Shown here in pieces: positions 34,190 to 44,400 of a DNA stretch of 64,000 nucleotides. The translations under genes were made by a program, and so were the position numbers. The stretch's first letter is position 1; every line of letters begins with the position of its first letter. Under the pieces are notes generated by a model. That model saw nothing but the letters and a program-made list of their open reading frames with translations. It made no database searches and was not told where the DNA came from. The stretch is from Bacteroidota bacterium (lineage in GTDB: Bacteria > Bacteroidota > Bacteroidia > Chitinophagales > Chitinophagaceae): the NCBI GenBank assembly GCA_018267915.1, contig JAFDXN010000012.1, positions 1 through 64,000 on the forward strand, in the 5' to 3' direction.

Positions 34190-34984
34190 ATGGCATGTAT
34201 CACGTTGCTATCCGATTTCGGCCTGCAAGACGCCTCTGTGGCGGCTGCAAGGGGCATTATCATGCAGCATGTACCGTCAGTGCCGATAATAGATATCAGC
34301 CACATGGTGGAGCCCTATCACCTGCAGCAGGCGGCCTATCTGCTGGCATCGTCATATTCCGATTTCCCGATCGGCACTTGCCACATACTGCTTTTCGACA
34401 TTTTTTCGGAGCGCAAACCTGCATTAGTGCTTTGCGAGATCAACGGACATTATTTCCTCGCGCCGGACAATGGCTTGCTGCCCTTAGCCTTCAGCGCGAT
34501 GCCGGCCGACGTCTGGAAGTGCTACGAGTTACAGCCCGAAGCTTCGTTCAAAGACATGCTGCATGAAGCCGGCAGGATAGCTGCTAAACTGCAAGACAGC
34601 AAGCCACATGTTCTGGGCCTAAATAAGTGTGAATTGAAAAATGCACCACAACACTGGCGTCCGCGCATCGAAGCTAACATGGCCGAGTGTCATGTCATCC
34701 ATATCGACCGTTTTGAAAATGTGATCGTCAACATAACCCGCGAAGAATTTGAACGGGTTAGCGATGGCAGGACATTTAGAATCCAGTTCATGCGCGATGA
34801 GGAGATTCGCAGCATCAGCAGGCACTACAACGATGTGCGTGAGGGGGAGGAACTGTGCCTGTTTAACTCCACCGGCTATCTCGAGATCGCCATCAATAGA
34901 GGTAAGGCCGCCAGCCTCTTCGGCCTGCGACTGAACAATGAAAAGCATGTCATCTACAATACCATAAAAATTTTCTTCGAATGA
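34190..34984 (+). CDS. SAM hydrolase / SAM-hydroxide adenosyltransferase (DUF62 family)
   Basis: The 264-residue protein begins MACITLLSDFGLQDASVAAARG, the DUF62 signature with the conserved Asp that holds the ribose of SAM. Further family features are IDISHMVEPYHLQQAAYLL, FLAPDNGLL and the C-terminal domain (DRFENVIVNITREEF, LCLFNSTGYLEIAINRG). Family members hydrolyse SAM to adenosine and methionine; the related fluorinase/chlorinase enzymes use halide. The start at 34190 follows a good promoter; the frame is open further upstream but that part overlaps the divergent lipoprotein gene. The next gene overlaps its stop by 4 bp. Confidence 0.88.
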   Translation: MACITLLSDFGLQDASVAAARGIIMQHVPSVPIIDISHMVEPYHLQQAAYLLASSYSDFPIGTCHILLFDIFSERKPALVLCEINGHYFLAPDNGLLPLAFSAMPADVWKCYELQPEASFKDMLHEAGRIAAKLQDSKPHVLGLNKCELKNAPQHWRPRIEANMAECHVIHIDRFENVIVNITREEFERVSDGRTFRIQFMRDEEIRSISRHYNDVREGEELCLFNSTGYLEIAINRGKAASLFGLRLNNEKHVIYNTIKIFFE

Positions 34985-35292
34985 TAGTACGCGTGGTCAG
35001 GATGACCTTTAGGGAAGAGGAGGTGGATGCCTTTCTACACCTATTCAATGAGCGCAAACATCTAATAAGAAGCTTCGAGGGTTGTCACCACCTGGAGCTA
35101 TGGCAGGAAGCACATAAACAAAGTGTATTCTTCACTTACAGCATATGGGAAAGCGAAGGCCACCTGGACCACTATCGCTTCTCAGAGTTATTCAAGGATA
35201 CATGGAGTAAAACAAAGGCACTATTTGCGGAGAAACCATCCGCATGGAGTGCGCTGCCGCGAATGGTGGTGACACCTGAACCCGAAAAATAA
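34981..35292 (+). CDS. ABM-domain (antibiotic biosynthesis monooxygenase-like) protein
   Basis: The 103-residue ferredoxin-like-fold protein begins MIVRVVRMTFREEEVDAFLHLFNERKHL with strand-helix pattern, followed by FEGCHHLELWQ and FFTYSIWESEGHLDHYRFSELFKDTW, the typical ABM core. Members include monooxygenases and structural dimers with no activity; no cofactor residue can be assigned here. The ATGA overlap with the SAM hydrolase gene indicates translational coupling. Confidence 0.8.
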   Translation: MIVRVVRMTFREEEVDAFLHLFNERKHLIRSFEGCHHLELWQEAHKQSVFFTYSIWESEGHLDHYRFSELFKDTWSKTKALFAEKPSAWSALPRMVVTPEPEK

Positions 35293-35310
35293 AGCCTGCT
35301 ATAAGCAGGC
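35283..35310 (-). terminator. Terminator at the end of the HIT gene (minus strand)
   Basis: GCCTGC/GCAGGC stem with 5-base loop followed on the minus strand by a T-rich run. The stem overlaps the HIT stop codon. Confidence 0.6.
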
Positions 35311-35691
35311 CAATATTTTCTGTTGTATTTCTCTTAACTCGTCCGCACTCAACTTCAACTTGGCGCGGGTGAAATTTAAGTCGTCGGAACTGTCAATGGG
35401 CACCAGGTGCATGTGGGCATGCGGCACCTCAAGACCTATCACGCTTATCCCGCAGCGGTTGCAGGGGAACGCCTTTTCAATAGCCTTCGCGATCGGCTTG
35501 GCAAATACCATCCAGCGCGCTAATATATCGTCCGGAACGTCGAATATCTTGTCAATCTCTTTTTTAGGAACTACTAGCACATGCCCTTCCCTCATAGGGA
35601 AAATATCAAGAAAGGCAAAGAAATAGGCGTCTTCTGCGATTTTGTAAGATGGGATCTCCCCTGCTATGATCTTTGAAAAAACAGAGCTCAT
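35299..35691 (-). CDS. HIT-family nucleotide hydrolase
   Basis: The 130-residue protein shows FAFLDIFPMREGHVLVVPKKE and the triad motif HAHMHLVPI, with the histidines of the catalytic HIT triad intact. Members hydrolyse nucleoside phosphoramidates or adenylates. It lies 2 bases after greA on the same strand and is probably co-transcribed; this pairing is common in Bacteroidota. Confidence 0.93.
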   Translation of the reverse strand: MSSVFSKIIAGEIPSYKIAEDAYFFAFLDIFPMREGHVLVVPKKEIDKIFDVPDDILARWMVFAKPIAKAIEKAFPCNRCGISVIGLEVPHAHMHLVPIDSSDDLNFTRAKLKLSADELREIQQKILACL

Positions 35692-35693
35692 GT

Positions 35694-36167
35694 TTATATA
35701 GATATTGCCTCTATTTTAAACTTGAGCACACCGCTGGGTGCCGTCACCTCCGCTACCTCGCCAACCGTCTTGCCCAATAGGCCTCTGCCTATAGGAGAAG
35801 TAACGGAAATTTTGCCTGATTTCAGGTCAGCTTCCTTTTCAGAAACTATCTGGTATTCCACATTCTTCTTAGTGCCCAGATTTATCAGTTTTACCTTGCT
35901 CAGAATCGAAACCTTACTAGTGTCTATATCTTTTGCGTCTATCACGCGTGCGGTCATTATTGCAGCTTCCAGCTGCGCTATCTTAGCTTCATGGTGTCCT
36001 TGTGCCTCCTTTGCCGCATCATACTCTGCATTCTCTTTCAAATCTCCCTTCTCACGCGCGTCTGCTATCTGGCGGGCTATTTCTGCGCGACCAGCAGTTT
36101 TAAGCTTCGTAAGCTCGTCCTTCATTTGCTCCAGGGTCTCCTTCGATACATAATTTAAGCCTGACAT
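35694..36167 (-). CDS. greA: Transcription elongation factor GreA
   Basis: The 157-residue protein has the N-terminal coiled coil (LEQMKDELTKLKTAGRAEIARQI, DAREKGDLKENAEYDAAKE) and the C-terminal FKBP-like domain (SPIGRGLLGKTVGEVAEV). The acidic tip residues of the coiled coil are present, so it can restart backtracked RNA polymerase. First gene of a greA-HIT unit. Confidence 0.96.
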   Translation of the reverse strand: MSGLNYVSKETLEQMKDELTKLKTAGRAEIARQIADAREKGDLKENAEYDAAKEAQGHHEAKIAQLEAAIMTARVIDAKDIDTSKVSILSKVKLINLGTKKNVEYQIVSEKEADLKSGKISVTSPIGRGLLGKTVGEVAEVTAPSGVLKFKIEAISI

Positions 36168-36192
36168 AATAAATAATTTATTAAAACAATAG

Positions 36193-36229
36193 AAAAAAAT
36201 ACAACGCCTCTGTGCGATCAGAAGCGTTG
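36193..36229 (-). terminator. Terminator after the PorV/PorQ-family gene (minus strand)
   Basis: CAACGCTTCTG and CAGAGGCGTTG pair with one mismatch and a 6-base loop; on the minus strand a run TATTTTTTTC follows. It ends the TonB-receptor operon. Confidence 0.75.
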
Positions 36230-36263
36230 CATCTATGTAAAATTAATGATTTTTTCTCTTTTC

Positions 36264-37376
36264 CTATTCTTCGTCGCCGGTTTTTGCCTTTTTAGCCCGG
36301 GTCATGAGACGCAGTGAAAAAGCATGCACACCGTTGGCCGGGTGCTGAGTTGGCCTATACGAATAGTCTATAGCCAGGATCGGTCCATTTTCACCTATAC
36401 CATGCTGTACGGTAAGACCGGCACACCAGCCCGTGTACATAGTAACAGCGTTTGCACCGCCTATGCCGCTTTCGTAACGATAACCACCACGTAACATCAG
36501 CGTGTTCATGAACGCATATTCAATACCACCGCCAAGATAGTCGTTAATGAACGAGTTAGACTGGAAGTTAAGCAAGGCTGAAAGCCTGTGTTTGGGTTTG
36601 TCATTTTCACCATTCAAGTGATTCTCATCCAGGAAAAAGTCGTATGACGCACTCATGCTCAGGTAAGTAGGCATCTCAAATTTCTCCGAAGGTATGGCCC
36701 TGTTCAATTGGTAGTTAGCATTTTCCGGCGCATCGCTGTTGATCGAAAATCCCGGACCACTAAAGCGCATATTAGTACCGATGTTGCGGAGGGTAATACC
36801 AAAATGGAAATTGTCTCTTTTACCGGTAACATACTGAACACCCGCCTCAAAGGCAGCTCCCGTAGCATGTGCGTTGGTGATCTGCTCTGTCACCATTGTA
36901 ACGCCTACGCCCGCATGTATACTGTTAGAGAAGTCTTTCGCGTAGCCCAACTGTATATTATAGAATGCCGGGCTATAAGTGCCTATACCACCTTCCGGGT
37001 GATCGTCATCGGTGATTGTTATATTCCCAAAGCTCATCGCCATGATATTAGCGCCCAACGCACCGAAATTACCCAGCTTCTTGGAAAGGCCGATGTTATT
37101 CACACCCACCTGTGAGCCGCTAAGATACACCAGGTGAGACACTCCGACTTCCATATTGTCCGTAAAAGCCAGGCCCGCAATATTACATTTCATAGCCTCC
37201 AGGCCTCTTACCCCCGACACATTCATGCCAAACAAGCCCGTGCTTTGCGCCCAGGGATTAACAAGCAGCTCAGTAGCCCCCGCCTGACCGGTACGGTCTT
37301 TGTTACCGGCCAAAGCACTTACTGAAATACCGAAGGCCCCCATCATCAAAACCGCCTTTGAAAAAAATCTCTTCAT
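36264..37376 (-). CDS. PorV/PorQ-family outer-membrane protein
   Basis: The 370-residue protein has a signal peptide (SKAVLMMGAFGISVSALAG), then GQAGATELLVNPWAQSTG, the start signature of a PorV/PorQ-type subfamily, followed by GVRGLEAMKCNIAGLAFT. Strand-like segments continue to HAFSLRLMTRAKK. The family forms FadL-like barrels that shuttle or hold T9SS cargo. It is the last gene of a unit with a TonB receptor and a large secreted protein, so it could serve as a dedicated shuttle or anchor for that cargo (inference). Confidence 0.82.
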   Translation of the reverse strand: MKRFFSKAVLMMGAFGISVSALAGNKDRTGQAGATELLVNPWAQSTGLFGMNVSGVRGLEAMKCNIAGLAFTDNMEVGVSHLVYLSGSQVGVNNIGLSKKLGNFGALGANIMAMSFGNITITDDDHPEGGIGTYSPAFYNIQLGYAKDFSNSIHAGVGVTMVTEQITNAHATGAAFEAGVQYVTGKRDNFHFGITLRNIGTNMRFSGPGFSINSDAPENANYQLNRAIPSEKFEMPTYLSMSASYDFFLDENHLNGENDKPKHRLSALLNFQSNSFINDYLGGGIEYAFMNTLMLRGGYRYESGIGGANAVTMYTGWCAGLTVQHGIGENGPILAIDYSYRPTQHPANGVHAFSLRLMTRAKKAKTGDEE

Positions 37377-37400
37377 AAAATTTTCAAATTTATTTATAGC

Positions 37401-37420
37401 GGGCCGGCCACAGCCGGCCC
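37401..37420. other. GC-rich hairpin between the 1318-residue gene and the PorV/PorQ-family gene
   Basis: GGGCCGGC/GCCGGCCC, a perfect 8-bp all-GC stem with a CACA loop, sits in the 61-base gap. A long T run on the minus strand is lacking, so it may act as a partial terminator or protect the upstream mRNA end. Confidence 0.5.
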
Positions 37421-37437
37421 TTTATAATACTTTACTA

Positions 37438-40400
37438 TTAATATGTTGTTATGTCCAGCGGGCGCATCGCACCAAACCAGCGAAGCACCGTTTCCCCAAT
37501 ACCTTCAGCATTTACATGTATCAGGTACATGCCGCTGGCGATCGGCAGCCCCTTGGCATTACGTACATCCCAATCGATATAGGATGTGTTTGCATCGTCT
37601 TTCGTCAGCCTGCGGATAAGTGTGCCATCAAGCGAGTAAATATCGATAGTAGCCTTATGCGGCAGGTTCACGATACGCACACGGGTATCAAGGCGGCTGC
37701 CCTCATAACCGGTGTAGCCATAATAGGGATTCGGCGTAATGTTGATGCGCTTAAGTACAGCTTTCTGATCGTCTTTATTATCGCTAAGCGGTGTAGGCGC
37801 CAGGTCAGTGGTGCTGAACTTATAGTGCGGGTTGCCCCCATTATTATGCACTGCGTCCATATTAGCAGGATCTGCATCTTTGCCATACGGGCGAGCAACC
37901 CTGAATTTCAAACGGGTTGTCGTGGGTATCAAGCCATCTTTAAGCGGCAATAGCGATTGCGTTGGATTAATGGTAGGAATACCCACCCACATCGTCTTGC
38001 CGTAAGCTCCTGTCATCTGCAGTGAATTATTAGTTTTCACTACCCTCACGAAATCAGCGTCCTCATCATATGGAGTAGACAAGACGTATACATAGTGTTT
38101 ACCACCGAAGATGGGATCACCGGAGAAATCATTCAATACATTGCTTGTAGGATTCCAGATCATGTCTGCTCCGCCCTCTGTCTTCAGGTATGAGTCCTCA
38201 CCGAAGAAGATATTCAAGCGTTGTCCGGTTTCCTCGTCGATCGCATAACCTGGGAAATAAGACAATCCCTTACTACTATTATCATACGTCGGGGCTCCAC
38301 TGGCATCAAGATCGCCATTCCACGAAGCGTGGTTTCTCAGTCCAAACTGTCTAACATTCCCATCTGATAATGTTGGATCGGCCTGCTCTTCCACTACAGC
38401 ACACCTTGTCCATTTACTCTTATCTGACGTAAACACGAGGTCTACACTGTGGATGCCTGTCATCACATTTATATTCACAGAGCCCGACAGCGCCACGCCA
38501 AACTGGCAAACCGGCAAAGACTGTATGGAGGCCAATGCATAAGGGGCCCACGTCGATTTGGTAAGGGTTGTATTTGCAAACATATTAGCATATGCACCTA
38601 CCGTATCATAACCAAAGGAGCCGAAATTACAGCCTCTGAATGGATTCGTGATGCTGCTTGATGGGGTATTACCTGTCCTGATCCAGTTTTCAACAGCCAG
38701 GAAGCTGTTTGTTTCCTTATTGCTGCTCACACCACCCAGCCAGGGTTTGGTATCATCATCATACACTACGAACGAAGTTATATACCCATTACCATGCGGC
38801 TCGTCTTCGCCCGGTGCAGCCACTTGCGATATCGTAAGCGAAAGACCATAATTTTCAGTCAGTTGTTCGTTGATCTTGCCAAGTGTTTGTTCGCTGTAAA
38901 TAGTTTCGTTAGCATCGGTATTTACAAGTGTCCAGCCCGAGTTGGCATCTGCCTTGATTCTGTTAGCGCGCAAAGGATCACTGTCACCTGTAAGGAACAG
39001 CTCCCAATTAGCGGCTTTCAGCTTTTGAGGATCAGCTACTTTAACGTTTACCGGTCCTTGTCCCGCCTTGTACACCACATCTTTCGACGGTGTCATCCTG
39101 TATATAGAGGCGTCATCCAGTGCAGCCTGTTCAGTGGCCGGATCGAGATCTATATAGTTACCACCATTGCCAATGCCTTCCAGTCTGTGTATCACTACAC
39201 CGCTTCCATAGTCAGAATTCAATGTTGTACCCATTGCACCGTTGGCCGGGTTCGGCATAGGTGTCAGCACCTGGAGCGTAGAACCACCCTCACCATGCAA
39301 GCTTTCCAGATAAGGGACGTCCTGTGTAGAATCCGACTTGCCGGGTTTAGGATCGAAAGGCGCAAATTCGTTATAAGCGTATGCCACCACTACGTAGCGA
39401 TAAGTCTTATAGTTTACGAGCCTTTTATCGTCGGTAGCGGCAAAGGCGTCTGTGTTGATCTCGAAGCTGTGTACTATACCGCTGTCCGTACCTTCCACTT
39501 TCACTACTGCCTGCCATGTACTATCGCTGATATCAGGCTGCTTGTTGTAGTTAACGATGCGTGTTACACCGTTCTTGAGGTCGCAATGGAACACTTCGGC
39601 AGCTACATCTGTATTCAGAGAGCCGTCAGAGTTATATATCTGGCCAGGACCAACTTCACTCGACTTCAACTGGAATACACGATAACCTTCGAATTTATAA
39701 AGTGAGTCTGCAGCATGCACATAATTCTTTGCCTTTGTTGATGGCACCCTGTACTTCGCTGAATCCACATAACCATATTGTTCCTTGTAGTTATTGCTTG
39801 AAGGGTCATTATACAGGTAAAATACCAGCTTCCTGTCCATCTCCCGCACCACAACCCTCGGGCCTTCCGGACCTTCCGTAGTGCGGAAGCCGGCATCGAA
39901 AAGGCTTTGTATCACGTCATCCGCAGCACGTATCTTCTTAAATGATGTATTAGGGCAACCGCCCACGTCGGCCACCCAGCACGAACCGATGATCAGGTCG
40001 TTAACCGCGCCGGGTATCAGTTGGAAGGCACCCGCTGAGTGTATGAAGCGACGGTCGCCAACCGGGTTACCGCAATTACACTCCGACCATGTATTAGTAT
40101 TCGGATCACCGAAGAATACAAACCTTGTCTTAGGACCCGACTTTGTGGCATTTGAATTAATGCCGGCACCCTGGAAGTCATTATTGAATATTTCACCTTT
40201 ACGGTCGGAGCCGGTCATGTAGTTATAGATCTCTATACCATTGGTCGGGTTACCGTAGTTACCGTTATCATTGTTGAAGTACGTGAAGGCCTGCATCGAC
40301 AGAAGCGAGTCTTTGATCTTGCCATCAGGCAGGTGTATATATTTATGCGGACCCTTGAAGAAGTCCACGCCTACCATAGGAACGTGGTTGCCGTAAGTTC

Positions 40401-41394
40401 CCGGACCGCCCGAACCGTCAATACTGTTACCATTATACTCTATGCCAAGACCCCTTACCGTGTCGCAACCGATGTAGTCATCGTACGCGTAACCAAGATC
40501 AGCGTCCGTCCATGTCGCCATATAGGTGCTATCCATCGTAAGCGGGCCCCTGTTAATGATGCGGTAGATATAAAATGAGGCATCGTTCAGCGCGTCCTTG
40601 GTGCTGTAAGCAAAAGCACTGGTTTGCACCTCAAGCCCAATGGCATCCGTCTTTGTTTCGCCTTTGATATTTCCCTTGTCGTTGAACACCCACCATATAT
40701 ACTGGTCACCGGTAATATCCGGATAGTCGCCGTCATGCCAGTCGTAGTGACCATCACCGTTAAAGTCCACATAAGGTGCGTATTCATAGGTACTTGCGGT
40801 TGTAAGCGTTGTAAGTGCACCGCCGTTAGCGCCCTTAGCATTTATGTTACCTTTCGCCGGCCATTCCTTTATCACGTCAAACCTGGGGTCGTCAACCGAA
40901 GCCTGTTGCTTCATCAACTCCTTGAACGCGTTGATATCTGATTTATTCACTTTCCAGAAACGGTCCCACTCCGAGCAGGTATTGGCATCGATGCTTTTCG
41001 TGGTAGGGTCCAGCGGGCCGGGCCAATAGTCATTACCATTTTGCCTATAGGTTTGGGCAGCCACCTTCAATTGCCCTTGCGCATCATACCCACCTATCCA
41101 CGATGAACCCGCGTACAAAGAGTTTTTGCTCGACCCCTTCGGTATCTCATAGGCCGCCACACTCGTACCACGATCATACCACATGTCACCACCCGTCATG
41201 ATACGGGCTTTAACGTTATTGATGTCGAGGTCTATCTTGGCCTGTGCCTCTTTACAGCCTGCCGCACTCTTTGCTAATGGCTTGGCGCCCTTTTTGAAAT
41301 TAATGTCGGGCATAGCACCAGTACGTGTTGACATCCCGATCATTGCAGATAGGGCTGCAAACACCACCAAACTTTTATTATTCTTAAACATCAT
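37438..41394 (-). CDS. Large secreted protein with T9SS-type C-terminal domain
   Basis: The 1318-residue protein has a signal peptide (LVVFAALSAMIGMSTRTGA). I do not recognise most of the chain; it shows repeated Asp/Asn-Gly-rich beta segments (VDFNGDGHYDWHDGDYPD, YFNNDNGNYGNP), which may bind calcium. The C-terminal ~90 residues (ITPNPYYGYTGYEGSRLDTRV, IDIYSLDGTLIRRL, DWDVRNAKGLPIASGMYLIH) have the layout of type A-like T9SS sorting / FlgD-like domains. It lies 30 bases after the TonB receptor gene and 61 bases before a PorV/PorQ-family gene, so the three likely act together at the outer membrane. Exact function unknown. Confidence 0.78.
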   Translation of the reverse strand: MMFKNNKSLVVFAALSAMIGMSTRTGAMPDINFKKGAKPLAKSAAGCKEAQAKIDLDINNVKARIMTGGDMWYDRGTSVAAYEIPKGSSKNSLYAGSSWIGGYDAQGQLKVAAQTYRQNGNDYWPGPLDPTTKSIDANTCSEWDRFWKVNKSDINAFKELMKQQASVDDPRFDVIKEWPAKGNINAKGANGGALTTLTTASTYEYAPYVDFNGDGHYDWHDGDYPDITGDQYIWWVFNDKGNIKGETKTDAIGLEVQTSAFAYSTKDALNDASFYIYRIINRGPLTMDSTYMATWTDADLGYAYDDYIGCDTVRGLGIEYNGNSIDGSGGPGTYGNHVPMVGVDFFKGPHKYIHLPDGKIKDSLLSMQAFTYFNNDNGNYGNPTNGIEIYNYMTGSDRKGEIFNNDFQGAGINSNATKSGPKTRFVFFGDPNTNTWSECNCGNPVGDRRFIHSAGAFQLIPGAVNDLIIGSCWVADVGGCPNTSFKKIRAADDVIQSLFDAGFRTTEGPEGPRVVVREMDRKLVFYLYNDPSSNNYKEQYGYVDSAKYRVPSTKAKNYVHAADSLYKFEGYRVFQLKSSEVGPGQIYNSDGSLNTDVAAEVFHCDLKNGVTRIVNYNKQPDISDSTWQAVVKVEGTDSGIVHSFEINTDAFAATDDKRLVNYKTYRYVVVAYAYNEFAPFDPKPGKSDSTQDVPYLESLHGEGGSTLQVLTPMPNPANGAMGTTLNSDYGSGVVIHRLEGIGNGGNYIDLDPATEQAALDDASIYRMTPSKDVVYKAGQGPVNVKVADPQKLKAANWELFLTGDSDPLRANRIKADANSGWTLVNTDANETIYSEQTLGKINEQLTENYGLSLTISQVAAPGEDEPHGNGYITSFVVYDDDTKPWLGGVSSNKETNSFLAVENWIRTGNTPSSSITNPFRGCNFGSFGYDTVGAYANMFANTTLTKSTWAPYALASIQSLPVCQFGVALSGSVNINVMTGIHSVDLVFTSDKSKWTRCAVVEEQADPTLSDGNVRQFGLRNHASWNGDLDASGAPTYDNSSKGLSYFPGYAIDEETGQRLNIFFGEDSYLKTEGGADMIWNPTSNVLNDFSGDPIFGGKHYVYVLSTPYDEDADFVRVVKTNNSLQMTGAYGKTMWVGIPTINPTQSLLPLKDGLIPTTTRLKFRVARPYGKDADPANMDAVHNNGGNPHYKFSTTDLAPTPLSDNKDDQKAVLKRINITPNPYYGYTGYEGSRLDTRVRIVNLPHKATIDIYSLDGTLIRRLTKDDANTSYIDWDVRNAKGLPIASGMYLIHVNAEGIGETVLRWFGAMRPLDITTY

Positions 41395-41424
41395 AACTTA
41401 TTTAAAGTTATTAACAAAATATTT

Positions 41425-44400
41425 TTAGAAATTGAAATTTATCCCTATCGTCATCCGTCTCGGCAGGTTATAATTGCCGGGGTTATTGATATTGATCGAA
41501 TAGACATCCTGGTACGCCTGAGCGTTTGTTTGCGCCTGGGCAGCCACGATACCCTGGGCTGAGGTCAGGTAGCCGTCATCATCCGGGCGACCGGTATAGC
41601 CATATACCGCCAATACATCTTTAATGTTGAACAGGTTTTGGAAGTAGATGAACGCGTTGAGCGACAGTTGCCTTTTGCGCTTAGCCGCCATGTTCTCAGC
41701 AGATTGCTTGCTGAAGTTCAGTGCGAAGTCTTTATCTATACGCATGTCGAGCATGTAGTGCCATGGCAGGCGCGAGCCGTTTACTTCGCCCTGCACGGTC
41801 CTGTTTTGAGGTATCGCGTCCAGGCGCTTGGTGTACGGTTCACCACTTCTTGCCGAGAAATTGAAGTTCACACCTGCATTCTGGAGTATATGCTTACCGC
41901 CTACAACGGGGCCTGCGCCTTCGTCATAACGATAGTCAATATTAGCGCTGATGATGTGACGTGAGTCAAAATCAAGCGCGCTCACATAACGCAAGTTAGG
42001 AACGCCCGCCTGTATGAAGCTCTGGATCAGGCCACCTGTGCTTGACGTTGCGTTGGAACCGGTGCCCTCAGCAAACTGCAAGGTATAATTCACCTTCATA
42101 CGCAGGTTGCCGAAGCGGCGCAGATCGTAACTCAGGGTCATACCCTTTGTAGTTGAGAAGTCCCGGTTACCATATGTATAATAAGTTGTAGGCCATGCAA
42201 ACAGGTAAGGGCGCACCTGGATCTGGTCTTTACGCTCCCTGTAGAATGCGGAAATTGTAATAGCCGACTGCTTGGTAAGCACCTGTTGGAAACCAAGTTC
42301 ATAGTCGAACATCCTTTCGGGTTTCAAGTCATTGTTCGCAATGATATTACCTGCGCTTTGAGGAAGGAAATAGTAGTCGTATGGTGTAGCAAAGTTACCG
42401 CCATCCCTTGGGCGCTGCACGATCACGTCATAGTGCGCATAAAAGTTAGCTACGGTAGATATCGGGAACGAAAACGAGATACGTGGGGCAACGTTCACCT
42501 GTGGTTTGTAGTCAGTAAAAGAAGTACTGGCATCAAAACCGCTTGAATCATTGATCTTGCTGTTAGGATTCTTCAGGAACGGCTGAGGGGGCAGGCCGCC
42601 ACTGGCAGTTTCCAGCACACTTGGGTCCTGCAGCACATTGCCTTTGGCGTCATACCACTCATCACCATTACGGAAACCGATTATATTTGGTTTGGTAGAA
42701 TTATTATTGTCCACGTATACCACGTAATTCGAACCCATGTTCGATGGGATATCGCCAATAGCATTTTTCTTGGTCGGATCATTTTTATTGCTTTGTACAT
42801 CCGCTACTGTATTTTCCTCGTAAAGCGAATATGGATCTTTCATCACTTTGGTGTTATTGTCGAAACGGTCCACACGAACACCTATCCTAAAGTCAATGTC
42901 TTTATATTGGAAGTGATCTTCCAGGTAAGCAGCTGTATAGCTCGGGCGGTGCGCACCGATCCTGCGTGTATAATCGCCGTTAACCTTTTCTGTGAAGTAA
43001 TCATTAAAGTTCACATTGCCTTTCTCAACCTTACCGGTATAATCATATCCGGCATAACTAACCATAGGGTTACCGCTGTTCAGTAATTCGTCAGCCGAGA
43101 ACATGTTGAGCGACAGCAGGCTCGGATCTACATTATCAACATTCAGGAAATCAACGCCATTGGGATCAAGGCCCAGTTTGGTACGCAAGTTCCTGTCGAA
43201 TGTAGATTGAACACTGGCGTTCGCTTTGCTCAGGTAGAATACAGTATCCAAAACACCAGGTATCACGGTACCCGCCCTAACCTGGTCCCACGTATAGGTC
43301 TGACCATTAACCCGGTACATCGGGTTAGCGAGGTCAAGATCTGTAATATGATTGTTTTGCAGCAACCTCATTACTTCCCATATTGAATTTGTACCTGCGC
43401 CCGACGGATTGGCGTTTGCACTGTATGACCTTAAGTTGCGCTGCTGATAATAAAGGCCGAACTGTACGGAGTGCCTGGTCTTATTCAGCATCAGGTCAAA
43501 CGAGGCATCGGCCGAAATAGCGAACTGGTTTCGCTGGCTATAGCTATAACCGGACAAAGAGGTTCCTGTGTTAGCGAGTATGCCATATACGGATGAAGGC
43601 ATATCCCCGTTAAGCATACCGCCATTAGCCCTCAGCGGCACAATGTCGTATGGCGTGCCAGCCAGGTTGTAATATTCGCTGGTGTAATTGGCCAGCAATG
43701 GGTTCAGGTCCGACCTTGTATAATTAACTGCGGTGGGAAACCTGTAACCGGCAAGCCTGTACATATAGTGCTTGGTGCTGTCGTCATATGTATATATATA
43801 ACCGGGAGAATACTGGCGGTCGAACTTACCTACATATTCGTAATCGAAAAGATTCTTTTTGAAGGTAGGGTCTTGTGTTACGCCATGCTCTGCCTGGTAA
43901 TCGGCTTGTATAGAATAATAAGCGTTCTGAATAACACTTTGCTTATCACCACTGCTCTTCCCAAAACGCTGTGTGAAACGAAGGAAACCACGACCAGTGG
44001 TATTGATATTTTGCGGCATCTGGTCAGCAGCAAATTCAGTATAGGCCCTGCTAAAAGCCGTTCCCTTAGAATAGTTGAAAGTACCGCCGGCCGTAATATT
44101 CACATTATCCGCAACCTGGAAGTCAAGTTTACCATTCGCCCTTCCTTCGAAAACAGCGGCATTGGGCCGAACTTTTACATTGTGCATCTGGTCTTTGGTA
44201 ACATACTCCGCACTTGGCTTATATACTATGGTACCATTCTGGTTCAGCGATCTTGTAAGAGGATTGTCCTGCGTATTCTTCAATACGTCATCGTTCACTA
44301 CCCAACTCCCTACATATGATGGGTCCCTGTCTTTATCATACCAGCCTTCCGCACCAAAAAGAAAACCTATAAGCGGCTTTTTATTGCCCAGGCTGTCTTT

